Shown here: positions 5,861-14,106 of the stretch, in pieces
Layout of the letters: each line of letters begins with the position of its first letter
How positions within the stretch are numbered: the stretch's first letter is position 1
The notes under the pieces: model-generated
Told to the model about the DNA's origin: nothing
Databases searched by the model: none
Seen by the model: only the letters and a program-made list of their open reading frames with translations
Position numbers and translations under genes: made by a program
DNA from: Gammaproteobacteria bacterium
GTDB lineage: Bacteria; Pseudomonadota; Gammaproteobacteria; QOAV01
Assembly (NCBI GenBank): GCA_027067235.1
Contig: JALXFQ010000191.1
Span: 1 to 19,391, forward strand
DNA length: 19,391 nt
Reading direction: 5' to 3'

Positions 5861-6601
5861 ATGTCTGCAATTAGTTACGTCTACACGTTTCTGTTCTACG
5901 CAGCAGCTGTCTTGCTGGTCGGTGGGCTGGTGCGCAAGATCTATATCTATGCGAAAACGCCTGCGCCGCTGAAAATACCGACGACTCCTGCGCCCGTGAC
6001 CCGGGCCGGCGTCGTGTACAGAATGTTCAAGGAAGTGGTTTTGTTCGAAAGCCTCTTCAAGGGCAACAAGCCAACCTGGCTGTTTGCCTTCCTGTTCCAT
6101 TTCGGGCTGTTGCTGGTGCTGATCCGGCACACGCGCTATTTCGTCGAACATGTGCCCAGCCTGATCGCCATGAGCCAGTGGGCCGGCATCTACGCCGGTA
6201 TGGCCATGGTGGCCGGGCTGCTGGGTCTGCTGGCGCGCCGCATTGTGGTGGATCGTGTGCGCTACATATCGTCGCCGTCGGATTATCTGATACTGCTGTT
6301 GCTGATCAGCATAGGCCTGAGTGGCCTGGGCATGAAATATGTCGCCCATACAGACATCGTGCAGGTGAAAGCGTTTTTCCTCGGCCTGCTTCGGTTCGAC
6401 TGGCAGAACCTGCCGTCAGACGGTGTCCTGCTGGTACATCTGGCGCTGGTGGCGATACTGATGATGATTTTCGCCTACAGCAAGCTGTTGCATGGGGTCG
6501 GCATCTTTTTCAGTCCTACCCGTAACCAGGTGGACAATGCGCGCGAGCGGCGGCATATCGCCGACTGGGCCAAACCTCTGGACAAGTCTTCAGGCCAGTA
6601 A
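5861..6601 (+). CDS. dsrM: DsrM, membrane b-type cytochrome subunit of DsrMKJOP
   Basis: DsrM, 246 residues, is a NarI-like quinone-interacting diheme cytochrome b in the inner membrane. About five hydrophobic segments are visible, near residues 4-22, 72-90, 104-125, 140-160 and 187-212. Candidate heme ligands inside or at their ends are His80, His90, His193 and His211, fitting two b hemes. The C-terminal tail (RERRHIADW) is cytoplasmic and would face DsrK. The gene starts 18 bases after the dsrC hairpin and ends 18 bases before dsrK. Its partner DsrK follows directly, the usual MK pair. The length fits the DsrM of sulfur oxidisers. Confidence 0.94.
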   Translation: MSAISYVYTFLFYAAAVLLVGGLVRKIYIYAKTPAPLKIPTTPAPVTRAGVVYRMFKEVVLFESLFKGNKPTWLFAFLFHFGLLLVLIRHTRYFVEHVPSLIAMSQWAGIYAGMAMVAGLLGLLARRIVVDRVRYISSPSDYLILLLLISIGLSGLGMKYVAHTDIVQVKAFFLGLLRFDWQNLPSDGVLLVHLALVAILMMIFAYSKLLHGVGIFFSPTRNQVDNARERRHIADWAKPLDKSSGQ

Positions 6602-6619
6602 AACAGAGACAAATCAGTC

Positions 6620-8158
6620 ATGGCAAAAGAAATAGAAACGCCCGAAGTCAAGGAATATCTCGACGTGCCTCACATCCAGCCGGGTGTGATGCAAGGCGAC
6701 GGCCCGTTTATCGCCAAGCCGGAGCACCAGGAACCGCTGGGCTTTCCTGGCGAACTGGTGCCCGACTGGCAGAACAAGGCCATCGACAAGCTGGGTGAGT
6801 TGAAAAGCAAATACCGCAGCCTGCAGCTGTTTCTGGATATCTGCGTGAAGTGTGGTTCCTGTACCGACAAGTGCCATTATTTCCTCGGTACCGCAGATCC
6901 CAAGAACATGCCGGTGGCGCGTCAGGATCTGTTGCGCAAGGTCTATCGTCGCTATTACACGATATGGGGCAAATTTGGCTTCACCCGCAAGCTGGTGGGG
7001 GCTCAGGAACTGACCCGGGAAGTGCTGGACGACTGGTATAACTACTACCACCAGTGTTCCGAATGCCGTCGCTGTTCGGTGTTTTGCCCCTACGGCATCG
7101 ATACTGCCGAGATCACCATGGCGGCGCGCGAGATTCTCGACAGCGTTGGCATCGGCATGAAGTACACCAACGAAATAATTGCCAAGGTCTTCAAGATCGG
7201 CAACAACCTGGGTTTGCCCGGACCGGCCCTGAAAATGACGCTGGAAGACCTGGAGGAAGAAATTGAAGATGACACTGGCGTCAAGGTGGAACTGCCGGTG
7301 GATCGTGAAGGCGTGGACGTGCTGCTGATTACGCCGTCTGCCGACTTCTTTGCCGAGCCGCATATCGACGGCCTGATTGGCTACGCCAAGGTTTTCCATG
7401 AAGCAGGCGTTTCCTGGACAGTTTCCTCCTATGCCTCGGAAGCAGCCAATTTCTCCATGTTCATCGGCAGTTACGAGAACATGAAGCGGCAGGCGGAGCG
7501 TATACGCAAGGCGGCTCTGGATCTTGGCGTCAAACGCATCATCCATGGCGAATGTGGTCACGCCTGGCGCGCGGCCTACAGTTTCTGGAATACCCTCGCC
7601 GGTGTCGGACACGGCGGCGATGACGCCTATTCCAGAGAATTGCAGAAACAGCTGGATCCGGCCTATCCGGTGCCGCAGCATATTTGCGAATTTACCTGGG
7701 ATCTGATCCAGCGCGACGTGCTGACGCTGGATCCGTCGGAGAATGATCACATGACCCTGACTTTCCACGATTCCTGTAATGTCGCGCGCGCGTCGCGCAT
7801 GGGAGACAAGCCAGGCGGCCAGTTTGAAATACCGCGCAACGTGATCAAGGCGGTTTGCAACAACTATGTGGATATGCCGCACCACACCATCGGCGAGGAA
7901 ACCTATTGCTGCGGTGGTGGTGGCGGCCTGCTGACCGATGACCTGATGGAGGTGCGGATCAAGGGCGCGCTGCCGCGCATGCAGGCGCTGAAAACCACCA
8001 TGGAAGGCAAGGGCGTTACCCATATGGCAGCCATTTGCGCCATCTGCAAAACGCAGTTTTCCAAGGTCATGCCGTACTATGAAATCGGCATGGACAGAAT
8101 CGTAAGTGTTCACCAGCTGGTGAGTAATGCAATCAAACTAACCGGACAGGAAGACTAG
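6620..8158 (+). CDS. dsrK: DsrK, HdrD-like iron-sulfur subunit of DsrMKJOP
   Basis: DsrK, 512 residues, is the cytoplasmic catalytic subunit thought to act on DsrC disulfide/trisulfide. Two [4Fe-4S] ferredoxin motifs lie at Cys75-x2-Cys78-x2-Cys81-x3-Cys85 and Cys146-x2-Cys149-x2-Cys152-x3-Cys156. The HdrD-type CCG region follows: Cys312, Cys386 (FHDSCNVAR), Cys430-Cys431 in YCCGGGGG, and Cys473/Cys476 (CAICK); these hold the noncubane or special [4Fe-4S] centre of the heterodisulfide-reductase family. There are no membrane segments; it docks to DsrM, encoded just upstream. A weak stem plus T6 follows the stop, so some messages may end here. Confidence 0.95.
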   Translation: MAKEIETPEVKEYLDVPHIQPGVMQGDGPFIAKPEHQEPLGFPGELVPDWQNKAIDKLGELKSKYRSLQLFLDICVKCGSCTDKCHYFLGTADPKNMPVARQDLLRKVYRRYYTIWGKFGFTRKLVGAQELTREVLDDWYNYYHQCSECRRCSVFCPYGIDTAEITMAAREILDSVGIGMKYTNEIIAKVFKIGNNLGLPGPALKMTLEDLEEEIEDDTGVKVELPVDREGVDVLLITPSADFFAEPHIDGLIGYAKVFHEAGVSWTVSSYASEAANFSMFIGSYENMKRQAERIRKAALDLGVKRIIHGECGHAWRAAYSFWNTLAGVGHGGDDAYSRELQKQLDPAYPVPQHICEFTWDLIQRDVLTLDPSENDHMTLTFHDSCNVARASRMGDKPGGQFEIPRNVIKAVCNNYVDMPHHTIGEETYCCGGGGGLLTDDLMEVRIKGALPRMQALKTTMEGKGVTHMAAICAICKTQFSKVMPYYEIGMDRIVSVHQLVSNAIKLTGQED

Positions 8159-8177
8159 GTCGCTCGCGATCTTTTTT
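8158..8177 (+). terminator. Weak terminator/attenuator-like stem after dsrK
   Basis: GGTCG-CTCG-CGATC (five pairs, one G-T) followed by six T, starting in the dsrK stop codon. The stem is short, so partial termination at most. The rest of the 64-base gap to dsrL is AT-rich (8188-8210) without clear promoter hexamers. Confidence 0.25.
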
Positions 8178-8222
8178 CCCGTACGCATCAACATATTACA
8201 TAATCTTTAGGAGATTAGGGCT

Positions 8223-10181
8223 ATGGCAACTCCCTGGAGTAAAAACACAAAAAGGGGCGATTCCCACACCTTCCGCAAGTTCGAAGAAGGCCAGAACACC
8301 TGGTCCAGTCTGCATGACAAGGTTTTTGTCGCCGACAAAAGCCATCGCTGCCCCACTTATGTGTTGCGTACTCCGCCGTGCCAGGGTTCCTGCCCGTCCG
8401 GCCACGAGATACGCGGCTGGCTGCAGATTGTGCGCGGCATCGAAAAGCCGCCCGCTGACATGAGCATGCAGGAGTACGCCTTCCTGCGGAATACCAATTC
8501 CAATCCGTTCCCCTCGATGATGGGGCGTGTATGCCCGGCACCCTGTCAGGATGGCTGTAACCGCAACGCGGTGGAAGGCTATGTCGGCATCAACTCGGTC
8601 GAGCAATATATTGGCGATACTGCGCTGGAAAATGGCTACCGGTTTGCTGCCGGCCAGGATACCGGCAAGAAAGTCGCGGTCATTGGCGGCGGCGTGGCGG
8701 GTTTGTCGGCGGCCTATCAACTGCGCCGGCTGGGTCATGGCGTCACTGTCTTCGAGCGTGACCCGGAACTGGGCGGCATGGCGCGTTATGGCATTCCCAA
8801 TTACCGTATTCCGCGCGACACCCTGAAAGGCGAGATAGATCGCATTCTCGACATGGGCGTGGACGTCAGGACCGGCGTTGCAGTGGGCACCGACGTGACC
8901 GTCGAGCAACTGGAAAAAGATTATGATGCCATTCTGTGGACCATTGGCTGCCAGAATGGCCGTGACCTGCCCGTGGATGGCTGGGCAGAGACGCCCAACT
9001 GCGTTTCCGGCGTGGCATTTCTCAAGGCTTTCAACGAAGGCCGCATGAAAGTCACGGCGCAAAAGGTTATCTGTATTGGTGGTGGCGATACTTCCATCGA
9101 CGTGGTTTCGGTCACGCGCCGCCTGGGTCACAATCCAGCAGCGGGCAAGCCCGAAGACGTTGTACTCGACACCTCGGTCCAGCACGACGACGCTCTGGCC
9201 GACGGTGCCAAGCCGGCTGAAGCCACACTGACCTCATTGTTTACCAAGGACAAGATGATGGCTGCCGAGCACGAAATTCAGGATGCCATCAAGGAAGGCG
9301 TGGAAATCCTCGATGGCGTCATGCCGCTGGAGCTGATTATCGGCGATAACGGGCGGGCCACCGGACTGAAAATCTGCGACTGCACCATGGACGGCATGAC
9401 GCCGATCCCGGTGGAAGGCACCGAGCGCACGCTGGAAGCGGATCTGATTGTGGCAGCCATCGGCCAGAGCTCGGACATGACCGGTCTGGAAGACATGGCC
9501 AACGAGCGTGGCCTGATTGACGCCGACGCCACCTATCGCGTGCCCGGCAAGGACAAACATTTTGTCGCCGGCGACATCGTGCGCCCGCATCTGCTGACGA
9601 CGGCCATTGGCCAGGCGGCCATCGCGGTCGAAACCATGGACGCCGTGCTCAAGGGCGCCAAGGTCAAGAAGCGGCCCAAGGTGGATGTGCATCATTTCGA
9701 TCTGCTGGAAAAACTGCAGGAAGCCGGTTTGTCTCCTGAGCATTTTGACCCGGACCAGGCTGGCGACTTGCGCGGCACCAGCAGCGGCAACTGGGCCATT
9801 CACAACTTCGAGGATCGCGCCGAACACGAGATCATCAAGGCCGAGGAAATGTTTCTGGGGCATTTCGAGGAAGAGCCGCGTCACGAGCGCAAGGAAGATG
9901 TACCCAGCGCCGACGAAGTACTGCATCATTTCCACGAACGCGTGATACCGCTGCCGGAAGAGGAAGCGATTCAGGAAGCGGACCGTTGCATGAGCTGTGG
10001 TTTGTGTTTTGAATGTGACAACTGCGTGATCTACTGCCCGCAGGATGCAGTTTACCGGGTCCGCAAGGATCAGAGCACGACCGGTCGCTACGTCGATACC
10101 GACTACGCCCGGTGTATTGGTTGCCATATCTGTGCGGATGTATGCCCCACCGGCTATATCGACATGGGTATGGGTGAATAA
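8223..10181 (+). CDS. dsrL: DsrL, NAD(P)H:acceptor iron-sulfur flavoprotein
   Basis: DsrL, 652 residues, is a GltD-like cytoplasmic oxidoreductase that links DsrAB to NAD(P)+/NAD(P)H. N-terminal cluster cysteines are at 43, 53, 57 and 104, 108, 112. The FAD Rossmann motif VAVIGGGVAGLSAA begins near residue 151, followed by GGMARYGIPNYRIP. The NAD(P)-binding motif VICIGGGDTSIDV begins near 282. Two C-terminal [4Fe-4S] motifs lie at residues 589-605 (extra Cys, CFECDNC) and 631-641 (CIGCHICADVC), as in type 1 DsrL. The placement between dsrK and dsrJ is the order of A. vinosum; subtype 1A is expected from the oxidative context but needs a tree. The start has TTAGGAG upstream. Confidence 0.95.
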   Translation: MATPWSKNTKRGDSHTFRKFEEGQNTWSSLHDKVFVADKSHRCPTYVLRTPPCQGSCPSGHEIRGWLQIVRGIEKPPADMSMQEYAFLRNTNSNPFPSMMGRVCPAPCQDGCNRNAVEGYVGINSVEQYIGDTALENGYRFAAGQDTGKKVAVIGGGVAGLSAAYQLRRLGHGVTVFERDPELGGMARYGIPNYRIPRDTLKGEIDRILDMGVDVRTGVAVGTDVTVEQLEKDYDAILWTIGCQNGRDLPVDGWAETPNCVSGVAFLKAFNEGRMKVTAQKVICIGGGDTSIDVVSVTRRLGHNPAAGKPEDVVLDTSVQHDDALADGAKPAEATLTSLFTKDKMMAAEHEIQDAIKEGVEILDGVMPLELIIGDNGRATGLKICDCTMDGMTPIPVEGTERTLEADLIVAAIGQSSDMTGLEDMANERGLIDADATYRVPGKDKHFVAGDIVRPHLLTTAIGQAAIAVETMDAVLKGAKVKKRPKVDVHHFDLLEKLQEAGLSPEHFDPDQAGDLRGTSSGNWAIHNFEDRAEHEIIKAEEMFLGHFEEEPRHERKEDVPSADEVLHHFHERVIPLPEEEAIQEADRCMSCGLCFECDNCVIYCPQDAVYRVRKDQSTTGRYVDTDYARCIGCHICADVCPTGYIDMGMGE

Positions 10182-10192
10182 GGAAAACTCCT

Positions 10193-10579
10193 ATGAAAGT
10201 AACATTACCGACAATGTTACTGGCAGCCGTGATCGGGGCCTATGCCCTGGTGGCGGGCGCCCAGGACAGTAACAGCAGTCTGCTGCCGAAACACCCGCAA
10301 GCCAGTCGCGGCGAACAGTGTGTGGAGCCAACTGACGTGATACGCCGGAACCACATGAAGTTTCTGTTGCACCAGCGTGACGAAACCATGCATCGTGGCA
10401 TCCGTACGACCAAACACAGCCTGAAAAACTGTATATCCTGTCATGCCTCGAAAGACGACAACGGCAAATATATTCCCATCAATGCCGAAGGGGAGTTCTG
10501 CCAGTCCTGTCATGCCTACGCGGCGGTTACGCTGGATTGCTTTCAGTGCCATGCAACTGTACCGGAAGACGAAAAATGA
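10193..10579 (+). CDS. dsrJ: DsrJ, triheme cytochrome c subunit of DsrMKJOP
   Basis: DsrJ, 128 residues, is a periplasmic triheme c-type cytochrome held by an uncleaved or poorly cleaved N-terminal signal/anchor (hydrophobic residues 5-23, ending VAGAQ). The three heme-attachment motifs are CISCH (80-84), CQSCH (103-107) and CFQCH (116-120). Cys43 (EQCVEP) fits the unusual Cys axial ligand of the His/Cys-coordinated heme known in DsrJ. It starts 11 bases after dsrL with AAGGA upstream. Its stop overlaps the dsrO start as ATGA, so the two are translated together. It probably exchanges electrons with a periplasmic partner through the JO module. Confidence 0.95.
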   Translation: MKVTLPTMLLAAVIGAYALVAGAQDSNSSLLPKHPQASRGEQCVEPTDVIRRNHMKFLLHQRDETMHRGIRTTKHSLKNCISCHASKDDNGKYIPINAEGEFCQSCHAYAAVTLDCFQCHATVPEDEK

Positions 10580-11325
10580 GTGATAACAAATCGTTACAGA
10601 GCAGTCGTCGGGAATTTCTGGGTAAGTCCGCCGTGGCGGGAGCTGCGCTTGCCGCGGCCGGCAGCGGCCTGGTTCTGACCCGGATGGCGGAAGCGCGCGC
10701 GCCCGATCAGCCGGTATCGAACAAGGTTCGCTGGGGCCTGCTGGTGGACGCCGCCAGGTGCGTGGACGGCTGCACGGATTGCGTTACCGCCTGTCACGAA
10801 GAAAACGGCATCGAACAGAGCGGCCACGCTGAAACCGACCCGCAGTGGATGCGCAAGGTCGAGCTGAAGGACGAGCGTACCGGATATCAGCTGTCCCTGC
10901 CGATGATGTGCCAGCATTGCGAAACGGCGCCCTGTGCGGATGTTTGCCCCACTGGCGCTTCTTTTATCCGCGCTGACGGCATCGCCCTGGTAGACCGCCA
11001 TATCTGTATCGGCTGCCGCTATTGCATGATGGCTTGCCCTTACAAGGCCCGCTCTTTCGAACACGAAACCGTGACCAAGCAGAAACCCCATGCGCCGCGT
11101 GGCAAGGGTACGGTCGAGGCATGCACTATGTGCGTACACCGGGTGGATAGCGAGCGTCTGCCTGCTTGCGTGGAAGCCTGCGCGGCAGCCGGCCACAACG
11201 CCATCATGTTTGGCGATCTGAAAGACCCGAACAGCGAGATAGCCCGGAAAATGGCCAGCGAACCAAGCCGGGCCATGCGCGCTGATCTGAAACTCAATCC
11301 GGGCGTGCGGTATCAGGGCGTATAA
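10576..11325 (+). CDS. dsrO: DsrO, periplasmic iron-sulfur subunit of DsrMKJOP
   Basis: DsrO, 249 residues, is a HybA/NrfC-like ferredoxin subunit exported by the Tat system: the twin-arginine motif SRREFLGKSA is at residues 10-19, followed by an Ala-rich hydrophobic stretch. Four Cys groups are visible, beginning near 62 (CVDGCTDCVTAC), 112 (CQHCETAPCADVC), 144 (CIGCRYCMMAC) and 183 (CTMC...CVEAC), enough for several [4Fe-4S] clusters. I chose the ATG at 10576, overlapping the dsrJ stop. An earlier in-frame start would put extra residues before the Tat motif. DsrO passes electrons between DsrJ and membrane subunit DsrP. Confidence 0.95.
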   Translation: MSDNKSLQSSRREFLGKSAVAGAALAAAGSGLVLTRMAEARAPDQPVSNKVRWGLLVDAARCVDGCTDCVTACHEENGIEQSGHAETDPQWMRKVELKDERTGYQLSLPMMCQHCETAPCADVCPTGASFIRADGIALVDRHICIGCRYCMMACPYKARSFEHETVTKQKPHAPRGKGTVEACTMCVHRVDSERLPACVEACAAAGHNAIMFGDLKDPNSEIARKMASEPSRAMRADLKLNPGVRYQGV

Positions 11326-11364
11326 CGCCAGCAGGCCCGGCAGCTTATCTAACGTATTCTGAAC

Positions 11365-12579
11365 ATGGCGAAAATGAAAAATCTCTACTATCGCAATATC
11401 GAAGGAACATCTCCGGGATACTGGGGGCTGCTTGGCGCTCTGGCGCTAATGATAGTTGCGGGGCTGGGCGCCGCTTACTACATGGAGCATCACGGGCATA
11501 TCGTCACCGGCATGAGCAACCAGGTGGTCTGGGGCCTGCCTCATGTATTCGCCATTTTTCTCATAGTCGCCGCCTCTGGTGCCTTGAATGTCGCTTCCAT
11601 CGGTACAGTTTTCGGCAAGCAGCCGTACCAGCCGGTCGGCCGCTTTTCGGCGTTGCTGGCCATGGCTCTGCTGATAGGCGGCCTGATCGTGCTGGTGCTC
11701 GATCTGGGGCGGCCGGACCGTCTCATCGTGGCCATGACCAAATACAATTTCAAATCCATTTTCGCCTGGAATATCTTTCTCTATACCGGCTTTCTCGCCA
11801 TTGTCGGTTTTTATCTGTGGGCGATGATGGATCGCATGGTGGGCAAATATTACAAGCCGGCCGGAGTGGTGGCTTTCGTCTGGCGTCTCATACTGACAAC
11901 CGGCACCGGTTCCATTTTCGGTTTCCTGGTGGCGCGCGAAGCATATGACGCAGCCATTCTGGCGCCGTTGTTCATTATCATGTCTTTTGCTTTCGGGCTG
12001 GCCATTTTTCTGTTGCTGATCATGGGCATCTACGGCGCCACGGATCGTGAATTGAGCGATAGCGTGCTGCGGCGCTGGAAAAACCTGCTTGGTGTTTTTG
12101 TCGCGGCGGTGCTGTTGCTGGTAGTGATTTATCATCTGTACAAGCTCTATATTACGCGTACGCACGGAATCGAGTCGTTCATTCTGCTCAACGGCGGCGT
12201 TTACACCAGCCTGTTCTGGATCGGGCAGATACTGATAGGCGCGTTGCTGCCGCTGTTCATTATCTTCACCAAACTGGGTCATTCGCGATTCTGGATTGCC
12301 ATTGCCTCCGTGGCGGTCATTGTGGGCGGCATTGCGCAGTTATATGTGATTATCATCGGCGGGCAGGTCTATCCCCTGCCGCTGTTTCCGGGCATGGCGG
12401 CCAGCAGCAGTTTCAGCGATGGCGTGGTGGCGCATTATGCACCCAGTCTGCCCGAATTCCTGCTGGGCATGGGCGGCGTGGCCATTGCACTGCTTGCGGT
12501 GCTGTTCGTGGTCAAGGTGCTTGATATCCTGCCCGAAAGCCTGGGTGATGCCGTGCTGAATCCGCCCGCTGCCAGTTAG
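11365..12579 (+). CDS. dsrP: DsrP, NrfD-like integral membrane subunit of DsrMKJOP
   Basis: DsrP, 404 residues, is an NrfD/PsrC-family quinone-interacting membrane protein with about ten hydrophobic segments spread over the whole length (first near 21-40, last near 366-388). The N-terminus YYRNIEGTSPGYW and the segment LVLDLGRPDRL (near 109-119) are typical of the family. It pairs with DsrO as a second quinone module beside DsrM. The ATG at 11365 has no clear Shine-Dalgarno; the ATG three codons later is an alternative. A 39-base gap separates it from dsrO. It is the last subunit gene of DsrMKJOP. A 159-base gap with terminator-like and operator-like elements follows. Confidence 0.94.
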   Translation: MAKMKNLYYRNIEGTSPGYWGLLGALALMIVAGLGAAYYMEHHGHIVTGMSNQVVWGLPHVFAIFLIVAASGALNVASIGTVFGKQPYQPVGRFSALLAMALLIGGLIVLVLDLGRPDRLIVAMTKYNFKSIFAWNIFLYTGFLAIVGFYLWAMMDRMVGKYYKPAGVVAFVWRLILTTGTGSIFGFLVAREAYDAAILAPLFIIMSFAFGLAIFLLLIMGIYGATDRELSDSVLRRWKNLLGVFVAAVLLLVVIYHLYKLYITRTHGIESFILLNGGVYTSLFWIGQILIGALLPLFIIFTKLGHSRFWIAIASVAVIVGGIAQLYVIIIGGQVYPLPLFPGMAASSSFSDGVVAHYAPSLPEFLLGMGGVAIALLAVLFVVKVLDILPESLGDAVLNPPAAS

Positions 12580-12607
12580 ATCTGTCCCGGACAAGGCATT
12601 TTCAGGG

Positions 12608-12639
12608 GAGGCGATGCTGCTCTGGCATGGCCTCTTTTT
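12608..12639 (+). terminator. Terminator-like hairpin after dsrP
   Basis: GAGGC-G-ATGC pairs with GCAT-G-GCCTC (nine pairs, one G/G mismatch) around a 7-base loop and is followed by TTTTT. It lies 29 bases after dsrP. The stem is modest, and the same bases could be the start of a 42-aa ORF, so partial termination is the most I infer. Confidence 0.4.
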
Positions 12640-12742
12640 GCGTTGGCCGGCCTGTGATATGGCGCCATATTCGGTTGAGCCCCGCGGTCTGGTCGCCGGC
12701 AGCGCGTTCCGATTGCTGACATCGTTGCGGACCGAGCCATGA
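12614..12742 (+). CDS. Possible 42-aa ORF overlapping the dsrN start
   Basis: An ATG at 12614 with AGGGG five bases upstream opens a 42-codon frame (MLLWHGLFLRWPACDM...) whose TGA (12740-12742) overlaps the dsrN ATG as ATGA. dsrN has no good Shine-Dalgarno of its own, so coupled translation from this ORF would explain its initiation. About 70% of its third positions are G/C, compatible with coding but not proof. No family is recognised. It shares its first bases with the terminator-like hairpin, so only one of the two readings may be right. Confidence 0.3.
   Translation: MLLWHGLFLRWPACDMAPYSVEPRGLVAGSAFRLLTSLRTEP
12643..12671 (+). promoter_or_regulatory. Weak promoter with 14-base palindrome before dsrN
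   Basis: TTGGCC (12643-12648), a 17-base spacer and CATATT (12666-12671) each match sigma70 hexamers at 4 of 6. A perfect palindrome ATATGGC-GCCATAT (12657-12670) fills the spacer and most of the -10, as an operator would. Both calls rest on sequence by eye only. Confidence 0.3.
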
Positions 12743-14106
12743 AGACATTGTATATTTCCGCTGCTCACAAGTCGTCCGGCAAGACCACCATCAGTCTCGG
12801 CCTGGCAGCGGCGCTGCGCGATCAGGGATATCGGGTGCAGAGTTTCAAAAAAGGCCCCGATTACATTGATCCATTATGGCTGTCCCAGGCCTCTGGCCGG
12901 CCCTGTTTCAACCTCGATTTTCATACCCAGACACCCGCAGCAATCAAACAAATGGCTGCTGCCCGGGCCGCACAGGCCGATGTTGCTCTGATCGAGGGCA
13001 ACAAGGGCCTGTTCGACGGCGTCGCTGTCGATGGCAGCGACAGCAATGCAGCGCTGGCCGCCCTGCTTGGCGCGCCCGTTATCCTGGTGATTGATACCCG
13101 CGGCATTACCCGTGGCATCGCGCCACTGCTGACCGGTTATCTGAACTTTGACCCGGATGTCGTCATTGCCGGGGTGATACTCAATCAGGTGGGCGGGCAG
13201 CGACATGAGAGTAAACTCCGGCGGGCGGTTGAAACCTATACCGATGTTCCTGTTGTCGGAGCTGTGCGCAAGAATCCGGCATTGCTGATTGATGAACGTC
13301 ATCTCGGCCTGATTCCATCCAACGAGATGGGGGGCAGTCACGCCATCATCCAGCGCTGGAGCGAAATTGTCGCCGACCAGGTGGATATGAGCCTGTTGCT
13401 GGCGGCTGCCGCCGATGTGGCGTTTCCCCTGGAGCCGCGGCCGCGGCCGCCCAGGACAGCCGACGTAAGAATAGGCATTGCCAGAGATGCCGCTTTCGGT
13501 TTTTACTATCCCGATGATTTGGCCGCCTTCGAGCGCGCCGGAGCGGAGCTGGTCGCGATTGACCTGACCCGTGATGCCGTCCTGCCCGAGGTGGACGGCT
13601 TGTTCATCGGCGGCGGATTTCCGGAAACCAGCATGCACAAGCTTTCCGGCAATACCTCCATGCGCCGGCAGATCCGCCAGGCGGTGGCGTCAGGTCTGCC
13701 GGTTTATGCCGAGTGCGGCGGCCTGATGTATCTCGGTCGCCAGATCAGCTGGCGTGGCGAGACCTGTCCCATGGTGGGCGCGATTCCCTGTGACAGCGCC
13801 ATGTACGACCAGCCCCAGGGGCGCGGCTATGTCAGACTGAGGGAGACCGGAAAAGCCGGCTGGCGTTCCAGCCAGAGCGGCACGTTCAATGCGCACGAAT
13901 TTCATTATTCGCGGGTAATGAATCTAGCGCCTGGCCTGGAATATGCGTACCAGGTCGAACGCGGCTTTGGCATTGACGGGGAAAAAGACGGTATTACGGT
14001 AAACAATGTACTGGCCTGTTATGCGCATCAGCGCCAGGCGGGCGACAATCATTGGGTCGACAACTTCACGCAATTTGTCAGGAATCACAGGAGCAAACAT
14101 GATTAA
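12739..14106 (+). CDS. dsrN: DsrN, siroheme amidase (cobyrinate a,c-diamide synthase-like)
   Basis: DsrN, 455 residues, resembles CobB/CbiA. In the Dsr pathway it makes siro(ha)em amide, the DsrAB prosthetic group, by ATP- and glutamine-dependent amidation. The N-terminal P-loop domain shows AHKSSGKTT (residues 9-17), KGPDYIDPLW (38-47) and IEGNKGLFDG (85-94). The C-terminal class I glutamine amidotransferase domain has GGGFPE (291-296), nucleophile Cys326 in AECGGLMYLG and NAHEFHYSR (384-392). All key residues are present. Its location in the dsr cluster separates it from true cobalamin biosynthesis genes. Its 3' end overlaps dsrR by 8 bases. It starts without a clear Shine-Dalgarno, 159 bases after dsrP. 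Confidence 0.92.
   Translation: MKTLYISAAHKSSGKTTISLGLAAALRDQGYRVQSFKKGPDYIDPLWLSQASGRPCFNLDFHTQTPAAIKQMAAARAAQADVALIEGNKGLFDGVAVDGSDSNAALAALLGAPVILVIDTRGITRGIAPLLTGYLNFDPDVVIAGVILNQVGGQRHESKLRRAVETYTDVPVVGAVRKNPALLIDERHLGLIPSNEMGGSHAIIQRWSEIVADQVDMSLLLAAAADVAFPLEPRPRPPRTADVRIGIARDAAFGFYYPDDLAAFERAGAELVAIDLTRDAVLPEVDGLFIGGGFPETSMHKLSGNTSMRRQIRQAVASGLPVYAECGGLMYLGRQISWRGETCPMVGAIPCDSAMYDQPQGRGYVRLRETGKAGWRSSQSGTFNAHEFHYSRVMNLAPGLEYAYQVERGFGIDGEKDGITVNNVLACYAHQRQAGDNHWVDNFTQFVRNHRSKHD

Noticed and set aside
1746..8113. Very long open frames on the minus strand opposite dsrA, dsrB/dsrE and dsrK (up to 535 codons)
   Set aside because: They mirror the codon pattern of genes with GC-rich third positions. 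Their translations show no recognisable domain, while the + strand genes are certain.
10164..10177. Two NarL-like heptamers (ATGGGTA, then TGGGTGA) at the end of dsrL
   Set aside because: They encode the conserved end of DsrL (DMGMGE), are direct rather than inverted, and are not upstream of a clear promoter.
10537..10575. Upstream in-frame start for dsrO inside dsrJ
   Set aside because: It would place extra residues, including Cys, before the twin-arginine signal; ATGA overlap with dsrJ at 10576 is the natural start.
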